Shown here: one piece after another, positions 6,943 through 17,615 of the stretch
How positions within the stretch are numbered: position 1 is the first letter of the stretch
Layout of the letters: the number at the start of each line of letters is the position of its first letter
Source: Sporomusaceae bacterium
Lineage (GTDB): Bacteria > Bacillota > Negativicutes > UBA1444
NCBI GenBank assembly: GCA_018434355.1
Contig: JAHDPL010000028.1
Coordinates: 1-55,365, forward strand
Length of the DNA: 55,365 bases
Reading direction: 5' to 3'
Made by a program: the position numbers and the translations under genes
The notes under the pieces: generated by a model
Told to the model about the DNA's origin: nothing
What the model saw: the letters and a program-made list of their open reading frames with translations, nothing else
The model's database searches: none

Positions 6943-8544
6943 CTACCGCCTTAACAGATGAATTTTTTTCAGCGCTGCCGCCACTGGCTGACCAACAACC
7001 GGCAGTTTCAATAATTCCCGCTCGCCGATGCTGCCCAAGAGCAACAACGCGACTGCGTAGATGCCGCCGCCAACCATGACGCCTGTCAATGTGGACAGCG
7101 TATTGCCGACTCCCTTGGCAAACAGCAGCTCATACGAACCGAGCGCCGCCAGTCCCATTACGGCAGCAGCCAGCGCCGTCTTCAGTGTGTCGCGCATATC
7201 CATGGCAAAACCGACATAGCGATAGATAAAAAACATATTCAACAGGGCTGCCACGCCAAAATCGGCGTTACTGGCCCAGGCGGCCCCCTTGATTCCCCAC
7301 TGCGGCATCGCGGTGAGGGTCCAGCCGAGAACGACTTTGACTCCGGCCGAGATCACCATGTTCACGACAGGAATTGCGGTTCGACCAAGTCCTTGCAACA
7401 CGCCGGTCGTCACTTGATGAATTCCCAGTAGAAAAATCCCCAGTGAGGAAATGGCGATCGAAACCCCGGCGTTGGGCGTGGCGTAAAGCATCTGCGAAAT
7501 CGGCGTCGCTAGCAGCCACATGCCGACAAAGGCCGGAATCGTAATCAGATTTGCAATGCGGATCGCGGTGGCGGTGCGGTCGAAAATCGCCGCCCGGTCA
7601 CCGAGCGTATTGGCCTCCGAGACCGAAGGAACCAGGCTAGCAGCCAATGATGCGGTCAGGATTGTCGCCATGTTGACCAGCGGAACAGCCATCCCGGTCA
7701 GATAACCGAACAGTTCGGTAGCCTGTTCCACGGTATAGCCTGCCACTTCCAACCGTGGCGGCACAATCAGCAGATCGATGTTGGAAACCACCGGCAGCAT
7801 GATGTTGGCCAGCGACACCGGAAGCGCCAGTCGGACCATCCGGGTAATGATCGAAGCCCCTGACTCCTGGATCATTGCCGGCTGATTATCCATCTTTTGC
7901 TGAAAGTCAGCCCGATATTTCCAGTAAAAATACAGCAGTACCAAGAGACCTGCCACAGCGCCGGGGCCAGCGCCGAAGCTCGCCCCTGCCGCAGCGTATT
8001 CCAGGCCACGCGGCAACAGATACCAGGCAAAAGCGACCATCGTCACGACCCGCACCAGTTGTTCGGCAATCTGCGAAAAGCCGGTCGGCAGCATCCGCTG
8101 CATCCCCTGGAAATAACCGCGATAGCTGGCCAAAATCGTCACAAAGAAAATTGCCGGCGCCAGCGCTGCAATCGCATAATAGGCCCGCGGGTCACGCACG
8201 TATTGGTGCTCGATCAACCAACCCGCGCCAAAATAAAGCAACGCGGAAAACATGGCGCCAGTGACGACCATCACCGACAGCGAGATGCGAAAAACCCGGT
8301 TGGCGCCTTTATAGTCCTGTAGCGCCGCCTTTTCCGAAACCATGATCGAAATGGCGACCGGAATACCGGCCGAGGAAATGCTGAGCGCCAACAAATAAAT
8401 CGGATAGGCCATCTGATAGAGGCCAATGCCTTCCCCGCCGAGCAGGCGCGACAACAAAATCCGGTTCACCGAACCGATCACCTTGACGATGATGCCGGCG
8501 ACCGTCAGAATTAATGCACCTTTAAGAAACTTGTCCTTACTCAA
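6943..8544 (-). CDS. YabM/SpoVB-family lipid flippase (MOP superfamily)
   Basis: The 533-residue polytopic membrane protein has about 14 predicted hydrophobic segments. It starts with KGALILTVAGIIVKVIGSVNRILLSRLLGGEGIGLYQMAYP, a pattern typical of the SpoVB/YabM/YtgP branch of the MATE/MurJ-like flippases. Members move lipid-linked peptidoglycan or polysaccharide precursors across the cytoplasmic membrane, and SpoVB acts in spore cortex synthesis. The start is a TTG at 8544-8542 with GAAAGGAA about nine bases upstream. It lies between mfd and yabN, the Bacillus order, except that spoVT is absent. Whether it serves vegetative wall, cortex or another polysaccharide cannot be told. Confidence 0.88.
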   Translation of the reverse strand: MSKDKFLKGALILTVAGIIVKVIGSVNRILLSRLLGGEGIGLYQMAYPIYLLALSISSAGIPVAISIMVSEKAALQDYKGANRVFRISLSVMVVTGAMFSALLYFGAGWLIEHQYVRDPRAYYAIAALAPAIFFVTILASYRGYFQGMQRMLPTGFSQIAEQLVRVVTMVAFAWYLLPRGLEYAAAGASFGAGPGAVAGLLVLLYFYWKYRADFQQKMDNQPAMIQESGASIITRMVRLALPVSLANIMLPVVSNIDLLIVPPRLEVAGYTVEQATELFGYLTGMAVPLVNMATILTASLAASLVPSVSEANTLGDRAAIFDRTATAIRIANLITIPAFVGMWLLATPISQMLYATPNAGVSIAISSLGIFLLGIHQVTTGVLQGLGRTAIPVVNMVISAGVKVVLGWTLTAMPQWGIKGAAWASNADFGVAALLNMFFIYRYVGFAMDMRDTLKTALAAAVMGLAALGSYELLFAKGVGNTLSTLTGVMVGGGIYAVALLLLGSIGERELLKLPVVGQPVAAALKKIHLLRR

Positions 8545-8656
8545 GCCTTACTATTCCTTTCAGCCCGAAACCGCAAACCGGCTCAAGCCTCCTGCTTAAT
8601 AAATCTACCTGCAGTTTGAAACGCAAACTTATAGTAACCCGTCCGGGCATTTTTCG

Positions 8657-11600
8657 TCAAGGCGATGCTGTCGGGGCAATCGCCTGAAACACTGATAACA
8701 GCCAAACGCCAAAGTTTTCTTTGCCGGCTGCCGCTTTTTTTGCGCTGATTGTCTGCGGTGGTCCTGCCAATACTTTTATCCGGTTCGGTAGACGAGAACG
8801 CAGTTCAAACAGACCCTGGACGTTCACATCAGGTCTGTCGGTAAAGCTGATCGTCACCCAGTCGCCGGTCTGAATGATCGACTTCACGCCCATGATCCGG
8901 GCGAAATTCTTGATCCGGGCCACAATCATCAAATTGTTCAGCGGCTCCGGCAGATCGCCGAACCGGTCGATCATCGCGTCAAGCAAGTCGGCGACCTGTT
9001 CTTCGCTACGCAAGGCGGCGATTTGCTGATACAGTTCGATTTTATGCATGGCGTCTTCCACGTAGTCGTTAGGGATGTAGGCGTCAAGCAGCAACTCGAT
9101 CACCGGGTCCGGCGCCGTCTCGGCCTGCGGTCCGTCTTTTAGCGTACGGATCGCCTCTTCCAGCAACCGACAGTACATTTCGAATCCGATGCCGACGATG
9201 TGGCCGTGCTGCTGGGCGCCCAGCAAATTGCCGGCGCCACGGATCTCCAGGTCGCGCATGGCAATCTTGAAACCTGCGCCCAGTTCGGTGAACTCCATGA
9301 TCGCCCGCAAACGCTTCTCAGCAATTTCACTGATCACCTTTTGCGGCCGGTAGGTAAGATAGGCATGGGCCAGCCGGTCGGAACGCCCGACGCGTCCCCG
9401 CATCTGATACAGCTGGGACAGCCCGAAATGATCGGCGTCATAAACGATGATCGTATTTGCGTTTGCCACATCCAGGCCATTCTCGATGATGCTGGTGCAT
9501 AACAGCAAGTTGTAATGACCTTCATAAAAGTCCAGCATCACATCTTCCAGGCTATCTTCATTCATCTTGCCGTGTCCCACGCCGATTTTCGCCTCCGGCA
9601 CCAGTTGCCGGAGGTCGAGATGGACTTTTTCAATCGTTTCCACCCGATTGTAGACAAAATAGACCTGGCCGCCGCGACGCAATTCCTGTCGGATCGCGTC
9701 GGCGATCAACGCCGGATGGTATTCCACCACATAGGTCTGCACCGGCAGTCGGTCTTCGGGCGCGCTTTCGATCGCGCTCATATCGCGCAGCCCTGCCAGC
9801 GACATATGCAAAGTACGCGGAATAGGCGTTGCGGTCAGCGTCAGCACATCTAGGCCAACGCTCCATTTTTTCAGCCGCTCCTTCTGCGCCACGCCGAACC
9901 GCTGTTCTTCATCGACCACCAAAAGTCCCAGATCTTTAAAGGTAACATCCGCCTGCAACAGCCGATGCGTACCGATCAGCAGGTCCACTTTGCCTTCAGC
10001 CGTCCGTTGCAATACATCGCGTTGTTCGGCCGGCGAACGGAAGCGGCTGACCACGTCCACAGCCAGGCCAAAGGCGGCAAATCGGCTGGAAAAGGTCTGA
10101 AAATGCTGCTGGGCCAACACCGTAGTCGGCACCAACACCGCAACCTGCTTGCCGCTCATGACGGCTTTGAACGCGGCCCTTAGCGCCACTTCGGTTTTTC
10201 CGAAACCCACGTCGCCGCATAACAGTCGGTCCATCGCCAGCGGTTTCTCCATATCCGCCTTGATTTCTGCAATCGCGTTCAATTGATCCGGCGTTTCTTC
10301 AAATGGAAACGCTTCTTCAAACTCCGCCTGCCACGGCGTATCCGGCAAAAAAGCAAACCCGGGGGTGATGCTGCGCCGGGCATAGAGATCGAGCAGTTCC
10401 CGCGCCAGATCGGCAATCGCCGCCTTGGCCTTTGACTTGGCTCTGGCCCAATCTGTCCCGCCCAGCTTGGACAACTTCGGCGCTTCCCCTTCGGCGCCGA
10501 TGTACTTCTGCAGCAACTGGACTTGATCAGTCGGTACATACAATTTGTCGTCCGCCGCATAACGGATGTGGAAGTAGTCGCGGTGCACCCCGTTCAGTTC
10601 GATCGTTTCAACGCCGACGTACTTGCCGATACCATGCGCAACATGCACGACATAGTCGCCGACCTTCAGTTCGGAATAGTCGGCGATCCGCCGCGCCGAT
10701 CCGGCCCGGCTGCGCCGTTGCAGCTTCATTCTCCCCTTGATCTCGCGCTCGGTAATGACAGCCAGCCGGTCTTCCGGCAATTCAAAGCCGCCTGACAAAT
10801 TTCCGGTCATGACAAAAACGCCCGGCCCCTCGATCAGATCTCCCTCCGTCGCCGCCTGAGCCGCCACGCCCTGTTTGAGCAAGCTTTCCCGCAGCACTGT
10901 AGCCGACTGCAGTCCGGACATCATCAACACAATCTGATACTGCCGCGCTTGCCAACTCTGGATGTCATTCAGCAAAAAATCGATTTTGCGGTGGTAGGGA
11001 GCAATCCCGCGCAGCATTACATTAATCGCACTTTGCGGCGCTACATTTTCCACGGCGTAACTCAGCAGTGTAAAAAAGCAGCTCTTGGTTTCAGTCAGCG
11101 CCTGTCGTTTAAGCTGGCTCCACTCCATGGTCCGGGTCGCAACATTTTCGTCTGATTGCCGCAGATTGTTCAAGGCTTCTTCCAAGCGAACCGGTTCATC
11201 AAAAATGACGCCGGTTGCCTTCGGCAAATAGGCGATTACGCTGACGTCGGCGGAAAACTCTTCGGAATCTACCGAAGGCAGCAGTGTCACCGACGGCAAT
11301 GTTTTGACAGAGCGCTGCGTCACCGGATGATATTCGCGGATAGAGTCGATCATATCGCCAAAAAACTCAATGCGGACCGGTGTGGCCAAGTTGACCGGAA
11401 ATACATCGACGATGCCGCCACGGTTGCTGAAATAACCAACCGAATCGACCCGCTCCGTTCGTTCATAACCATACTGAACCAGCCGTGACAGCAATTCATC
11501 CCGGTCTATGCTATCTCCCTGGCGCAATTGGCACCGATTGGCGTAAAACTGTTCGGGTTGCGGAACCTTCATCGCAAAGGCCTCGATAGTCGCCAGCACT

Positions 11601-11953
11601 ACGACCGGTTCTCCCGCTGCAAGCCGAGACAGCGTTTCGGTCCGTTGCCGGGCCAGTTCCTGGCTGCGCGCCATCGCATGCACCGACGCCGAGTCGCTGA
11701 TCGGCAGTTCCAGCACCGACCTGTCAGGACACAACAGCGACAAGTCATGCCGATAAAGCTCCAGCGTTTCCCTGGAAGCAACGACCAAAAGCAGCGGCGG
11801 CGCCTGTCCGGCGGCAAACGCCGCCGCCAGCACGGTTCTCGCCGAACCGGACAGCCCGGTGACCACCATGTTGCGACGGCCAGCGTCGCCATATTGTTTG
11901 ATGATACTGCGTATACTGCTGCATTGCCCGAAACTGTTCAATAAACTGTGCAT
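8657..11953 (-). CDS. mfd: Transcription-repair coupling factor Mfd
   Basis: The 1098-residue SF2 translocase removes RNA polymerase stalled at DNA lesions and recruits UvrA. Visible parts are the UvrB-like N-terminal domain (through about residue 350), the RNA polymerase-interaction domain beginning at KVGDYVVHVAHGIGKYVG, and the helicase motor with GDVGFGKTEVALRAAF (Walker A), VDEEQRFGV (motif II), TLTATPIPRTL (motif III) and MRGRVGRSDRLAHAYL (motif VI). The C-terminal TRCF domain follows. The ATG at 11953 has AAAGGG four bases upstream. Length and motifs are those of a complete gene. A hairpin at 11975-11999 lies between this gene and the upstream lipoprotein gene. Confidence 0.97.
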   Translation of the reverse strand: MHSLLNSFGQCSSIRSIIKQYGDAGRRNMVVTGLSGSARTVLAAAFAAGQAPPLLLVVASRETLELYRHDLSLLCPDRSVLELPISDSASVHAMARSQELARQRTETLSRLAAGEPVVVLATIEAFAMKVPQPEQFYANRCQLRQGDSIDRDELLSRLVQYGYERTERVDSVGYFSNRGGIVDVFPVNLATPVRIEFFGDMIDSIREYHPVTQRSVKTLPSVTLLPSVDSEEFSADVSVIAYLPKATGVIFDEPVRLEEALNNLRQSDENVATRTMEWSQLKRQALTETKSCFFTLLSYAVENVAPQSAINVMLRGIAPYHRKIDFLLNDIQSWQARQYQIVLMMSGLQSATVLRESLLKQGVAAQAATEGDLIEGPGVFVMTGNLSGGFELPEDRLAVITEREIKGRMKLQRRSRAGSARRIADYSELKVGDYVVHVAHGIGKYVGVETIELNGVHRDYFHIRYAADDKLYVPTDQVQLLQKYIGAEGEAPKLSKLGGTDWARAKSKAKAAIADLARELLDLYARRSITPGFAFLPDTPWQAEFEEAFPFEETPDQLNAIAEIKADMEKPLAMDRLLCGDVGFGKTEVALRAAFKAVMSGKQVAVLVPTTVLAQQHFQTFSSRFAAFGLAVDVVSRFRSPAEQRDVLQRTAEGKVDLLIGTHRLLQADVTFKDLGLLVVDEEQRFGVAQKERLKKWSVGLDVLTLTATPIPRTLHMSLAGLRDMSAIESAPEDRLPVQTYVVEYHPALIADAIRQELRRGGQVYFVYNRVETIEKVHLDLRQLVPEAKIGVGHGKMNEDSLEDVMLDFYEGHYNLLLCTSIIENGLDVANANTIIVYDADHFGLSQLYQMRGRVGRSDRLAHAYLTYRPQKVISEIAEKRLRAIMEFTELGAGFKIAMRDLEIRGAGNLLGAQQHGHIVGIGFEMYCRLLEEAIRTLKDGPQAETAPDPVIELLLDAYIPNDYVEDAMHKIELYQQIAALRSEEQVADLLDAMIDRFGDLPEPLNNLMIVARIKNFARIMGVKSIIQTGDWVTISFTDRPDVNVQGLFELRSRLPNRIKVLAGPPQTISAKKAAAGKENFGVWLLSVFQAIAPTASP

Positions 11954-11974
11954 ATTACCCTTTCCACGCCGACA

Positions 11975-11999
11975 AGGGCCTCGGCGCCGCCGAAGCCCT
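11975..11999 (-). other. Intergenic hairpin between lipoprotein gene and mfd
   Basis: In minus-strand RNA an 11-pair stem (AGGGCUUCGGC against GCCGAGGCCCU, one G-U pair) closes a three-base loop. No U-run follows. It ends about 20 bases before the mfd start, so it may be a weak terminator, an RNA processing site or a translation modulator. A TATAAT-like element (TTTATAATTG on the minus strand) lies just upstream near 12005-12015, without a convincing -35. Confidence 0.4.
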
Positions 12000-12036
12000 C
12001 TGGCAATTATAAATCAACTAAATTCCCGGATACTGT

Positions 12037-14502
12037 TTAACGCAAATTTTGCCGGATATTCGGTTTGAACAAGGTTTCCGGCTGTTTCGGCAAAGCCGGC
12101 GGTTTGCCTGCAGGCATTTCACGTTGTTCGAACAGCCGCTGCGTCGGTGCAGTCGGTTTATCCGAAACACGCTGCCCGATCACCAGACGATATTCGTCGC
12201 CGCGATTGTCCCAGATAAATTTGATTTCATGCCGATTACCACTCAGCACCATTTCCTGAACCGGTTTGCCGTTCTTCAGCAAAGTGGCTCTTAGTCCACT
12301 ATCCCAGAATCGCAGGGGGATCTTCAGTGTCAACGAGTGTTTGTGGGCAGCATCTACCGGAATTTGACGACCGATAAAATCAAGCGCGAATTCCAGTCCG
12401 AGTGCAGTCGCCTGTTGCAGCGACCCCAGCAACACCAAAGGTTCCGGCCAGTAATAGTCCAGATAGGCCCGGGTCAGATCGCTCGCCGTACCGAATTGCA
12501 GCAGGCCTTTTTGCACATATTCCTGTTTCAGGAAGGCGAGATGATCGTCCAACGCCTGGTAATGACCGCCAGTCGTACTTTTCCAGCCGCCGGTTCCCAT
12601 AATGAACATGGCATGGGAAAACCCGGTGATTCCTTTTACCCCGGGCCGCACTTTGCCGCCGTCGAGGAACAGGTTCATGCCCTGGCGGACTTTTTCGTTC
12701 ATTACTGCAGCGCTGTCGACATCGTACATGATCAGTTGGCGCGGTGTGGGGCGGAATTGCACAATACCGAGTTTTTTCAGATCGGTCGCCGGCGCGTTGA
12801 TGTCATCCGGCGGCGTCAAATAAACCGCCTGTAAAAAATCACCGGAAGTGATGCCGCCGGCATTGCCGTCCGCATCGCTGTTTCCCCACAAGTTCGCCGC
12901 TTTATAGGCGCGCATGCTCATTGCTTCCGACTCCGGGCCATTGCCGAAATCAAAGGAACCGGTCCGCGCCGTGAGCACTTCGCCGCTGGGGAAATCGACG
13001 GTGAGTTTGGTCAGTTGCCGCAAATAATGAAACAGGATGCCGGTTCGGGTCGCCCGCTGGCTGGGGTCGCCTTCGACCGGAAACGAATGGGCCCAGCCGT
13101 GCCGCAGATGATTGGCCCAAAATCCGTCGGTGGCCGGGTTATAGGACAAGACATTACCTGGCACTTCCGGATCATAGTCGGAATGCAAATGCAACGCATA
13201 TTCATGGCCGCGTTTTGCTTCCGCCCGGATCGAAGCGCGCACCGCCTCCAGCGTCTTGCGCCACTGCTGCGTCTTGGACTGTGCAGCCGCCCACTCGCCG
13301 GCTTCCAGCACCGGCATGGCAATATAATGCGTCCAGAATGCACCATGTTTTTCGGCGATTCGATTTAGCGCCTGCGCTTTATCAATCAACTGAACTCGAA
13401 ACTCTTCCGCATCCAACCAGCCATTCTGATTGCCCCAAGCGGTTGGATAACCGGCGGCGTCAATCGGTTCCAAATCCTCGGTCATCACATAAAAAACTTT
13501 GCCTGGCGCCGGGTCGGTCACATCGATTCTCGCCATCGCCGGGGCTTGCGTTTTGTTGACCATGAGCCGCAGATCCCAGGGCGAGCCCAAATTTACGGCG
13601 GAAGCCCGCTGCGCCCGAACTTTCCAGTCCAGCGTCACCGTCTCGCCGACGGCCAGACGACCGATCTTCTGCTGGTCCGAACCTTCGACCACCAAACCGT
13701 AAGCATACGGTTCCACCAGTTTTAGCGTCAGGTTCTCCAGCACCCGGTCGGTTGCATTGCTAACTTCCGTGCGCAGGGAAATGGACTGGCCGATGGTGGC
13801 CTGTCCGGGAACCGAACGCCAAACGACGCGAACCCCTTCCACCTGCGACCCGGCCGATTTCAGGTCAGTAATCAGCACATGCTGTCCATTGCCTGCTTCG
13901 ATGCTGACTCGATAGCGAGCCACCTGATCAGCCGAATATGCAGGTACATGAAAGGCAAATAGTTCACTGGGCCGAATCTGTTCCTGAACCCAGTCGCCCT
14001 GATAGTTGTTTGCAAGCCGACGATCCAGCCATACCGACCGATCGGTCCGTTGCGGCAGAACGCCGGTAAAGACAAAACCGACGCTGGCAACAGTCTGGCC
14101 GTCTTTGCCCAAAGCGGCAATCTTCATCCGGCCGGTCCCCTGGGTGGAGCGGAACTGAAACCGATAGGAAAGTTCCGGTTCGGCGCTATCCATATCAAGG
14201 AAATACTCACTGCGTGAACCGGCGGTCGTGCCCAGTTCCAGCGCTTGCGGCGCCGACAGGCTGCGCCCGGTGACCACGCGCGAAAAATTGCCGGCGCCTT
14301 CCGAAACCAGGTTTTGCGGTAACCGCCAGTCGCTTTTTTCGCCGGCCGGCAACTCATTCAGACCTGCCACAGCAAGTTTCGCCTGAGTGGCAGGCCCTGG
14401 CGCCGCAACCGGCGCGGTATTCGATTGTAAGCCCATATCGCTGCAGCCGGTTACCGCAAAAACCGCAGCAAACAATATACAAAACCCTGACTTGCGCATC
14501 AT
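12037..14502 (-). CDS. Large lipoprotein with deacetylase/GH-barrel-like domain, function unknown
   Basis: This 821-residue exported protein has a lipobox (VTGC, Cys20), so it is probably anchored to a membrane. Residues about 30-340 look beta-rich, with a stretch resembling surface-protein repeats of the CARDB type (SNATDRVLENLTLKLVEPYAYGL). From about 345 (KVFYVMTEDLEPIDA) the sequence resembles the barrel of the polysaccharide deacetylase/GH superfamily, with an Asp-rich first strand and HEYALHLHSDYDPEV carrying His and Asp residues that could bind metal. The gene starts nine bases after sppA; the ribosome site GGAG spans the junction, so the two are probably co-transcribed. A role in trimming or sensing an exported polysaccharide is a guess. 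No named family is recognised. Confidence 0.55.
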   Translation of the reverse strand: MMRKSGFCILFAAVFAVTGCSDMGLQSNTAPVAAPGPATQAKLAVAGLNELPAGEKSDWRLPQNLVSEGAGNFSRVVTGRSLSAPQALELGTTAGSRSEYFLDMDSAEPELSYRFQFRSTQGTGRMKIAALGKDGQTVASVGFVFTGVLPQRTDRSVWLDRRLANNYQGDWVQEQIRPSELFAFHVPAYSADQVARYRVSIEAGNGQHVLITDLKSAGSQVEGVRVVWRSVPGQATIGQSISLRTEVSNATDRVLENLTLKLVEPYAYGLVVEGSDQQKIGRLAVGETVTLDWKVRAQRASAVNLGSPWDLRLMVNKTQAPAMARIDVTDPAPGKVFYVMTEDLEPIDAAGYPTAWGNQNGWLDAEEFRVQLIDKAQALNRIAEKHGAFWTHYIAMPVLEAGEWAAAQSKTQQWRKTLEAVRASIRAEAKRGHEYALHLHSDYDPEVPGNVLSYNPATDGFWANHLRHGWAHSFPVEGDPSQRATRTGILFHYLRQLTKLTVDFPSGEVLTARTGSFDFGNGPESEAMSMRAYKAANLWGNSDADGNAGGITSGDFLQAVYLTPPDDINAPATDLKKLGIVQFRPTPRQLIMYDVDSAAVMNEKVRQGMNLFLDGGKVRPGVKGITGFSHAMFIMGTGGWKSTTGGHYQALDDHLAFLKQEYVQKGLLQFGTASDLTRAYLDYYWPEPLVLLGSLQQATALGLEFALDFIGRQIPVDAAHKHSLTLKIPLRFWDSGLRATLLKNGKPVQEMVLSGNRHEIKFIWDNRGDEYRLVIGQRVSDKPTAPTQRLFEQREMPAGKPPALPKQPETLFKPNIRQNLR

Positions 14503-14511
14503 GTCTCCGTA

Positions 14512-15441
14512 TCAGCGAAGCTGTGGCAGGCTGGTCGGATAGTGCAAACCCGGATTTGCGCCCTCTATCCCCTGCAGGAATTGACCAAGGAACATCCGCA
14601 ATAGCGATTGCCCGCTAGGGCCAAATATCGCTTCCCAAAACCCGGCGCGACCGTACTCTTTGAGAACCGGCTTGCCGGATATCCCTGCCGTCTTAGCGGC
14701 AGCGCGCACCGCTTCTTCCATGGCCCCCATCTCATCGACCAGGCCCAACGCTTTGGCCTGACGTCCGGTATAAATCCGCCCGTCCGCCAGTTGACGGACT
14801 CGGACCGGATCCATTTTGCGACCTTCCGCCACCACGGCGACAAATTGTTCATAGAGGTCATCGACCATTTCCTGCACGATGGCCCGTTCTTTTTCCGTCA
14901 TCGGCCGTTCCGGCGACAACATGTCTTTGTGCGGTCCGCTCTTGATTTTTTCGCCGGAAACACCGATTTTCTTCAACAATTCCTGCCAGTTTGCATAGGG
15001 GATATACACGCCGATACTGCCGGTAATCGTTCCCGGATTGGCGTATATCCTGTCGCACAGCGCGGCGATCCAGTAACCGCCGGATGCAGCGACATCCCCC
15101 ATCGAAGCGATCACCACTTTGCCGGACGCGCGCAGTTTTTTCAGTTCCTCGCCGACTTCCTGCGAAGCAGGCGCACTGCCGCCGGGGCTGTTGATTCGGA
15201 TCACCACCGCCCGGACGTCCGCGTCATCGCGAGCCGCTTGGATCTGACGAATGATCGAGTCGGTTCCGCCGCCTTCGCCCCACAGACCTCCCTGGCCACG
15301 ACCACCGACGATTACGCCCTCGACATGAATCACCGCCACTTGTTCGACACGGTCATGCGAACGCAGGAAAAGCCAGCCGCCAATCAACAGCAAAGCTCCG
15401 AACACAAGAAACAGGAAAATTATTTTGTGTTTACGCTGCAC
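14512..15441 (-). CDS. sppA: Signal peptide peptidase SppA (S49)
   Basis: The short 309-residue form of SppA has one N-terminal membrane segment (about 7-27) and one S49 domain, as in Bacillus. The nucleophile Ser lies in GDVAASGGYWIA, and the general base Lys in SGPHKDMLSPERP. The motif INSPGGSAPASQE matches the oligomer/oxyanion region. The protease cleaves signal peptide remnants in the membrane. The start is a GTG at 15441 with GGGGG seven bases upstream. It begins 17 bases beyond the pyrG terminator, so it may depend on read-through or on a promoter I cannot see. It is coupled downstream to the 821-residue lipoprotein gene. Confidence 0.93.
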   Translation of the reverse strand: MQRKHKIIFLFLVFGALLLIGGWLFLRSHDRVEQVAVIHVEGVIVGGRGQGGLWGEGGGTDSIIRQIQAARDDADVRAVVIRINSPGGSAPASQEVGEELKKLRASGKVVIASMGDVAASGGYWIAALCDRIYANPGTITGSIGVYIPYANWQELLKKIGVSGEKIKSGPHKDMLSPERPMTEKERAIVQEMVDDLYEQFVAVVAEGRKMDPVRVRQLADGRIYTGRQAKALGLVDEMGAMEEAVRAAAKTAGISGKPVLKEYGRAGFWEAIFGPSGQSLLRMFLGQFLQGIEGANPGLHYPTSLPQLR

Positions 15442-15457
15442 ACTGCCGCCCCCTGCG

Positions 15458-15492
15458 AAAAACTGTTGGGATATGACAATCCCAACAGTTTT
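15458..15492 (-). terminator. Strong terminator after pyrG
   Basis: AAAACTGTTGGGAT pairs with ATCCCAACAGTTTT, a 14-pair stem with a six-base loop, followed in minus-strand RNA by UUUUU. It separates pyrG (stop at 15511) from sppA (start at 15441). Confidence 0.88.
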
Positions 15493-15510
15493 ATAATCTG
15501 TTTCTCTCAG

Positions 15511-17536
<2,026 letters not shown>

Positions 17537-17615
17537 TCATTAACCCTCCACTTTTTATTGTTCTATCCCCAACAGCACATAACCTGCCTGATGCTGTTGT
17601 TTTCAGCAAAAAACA

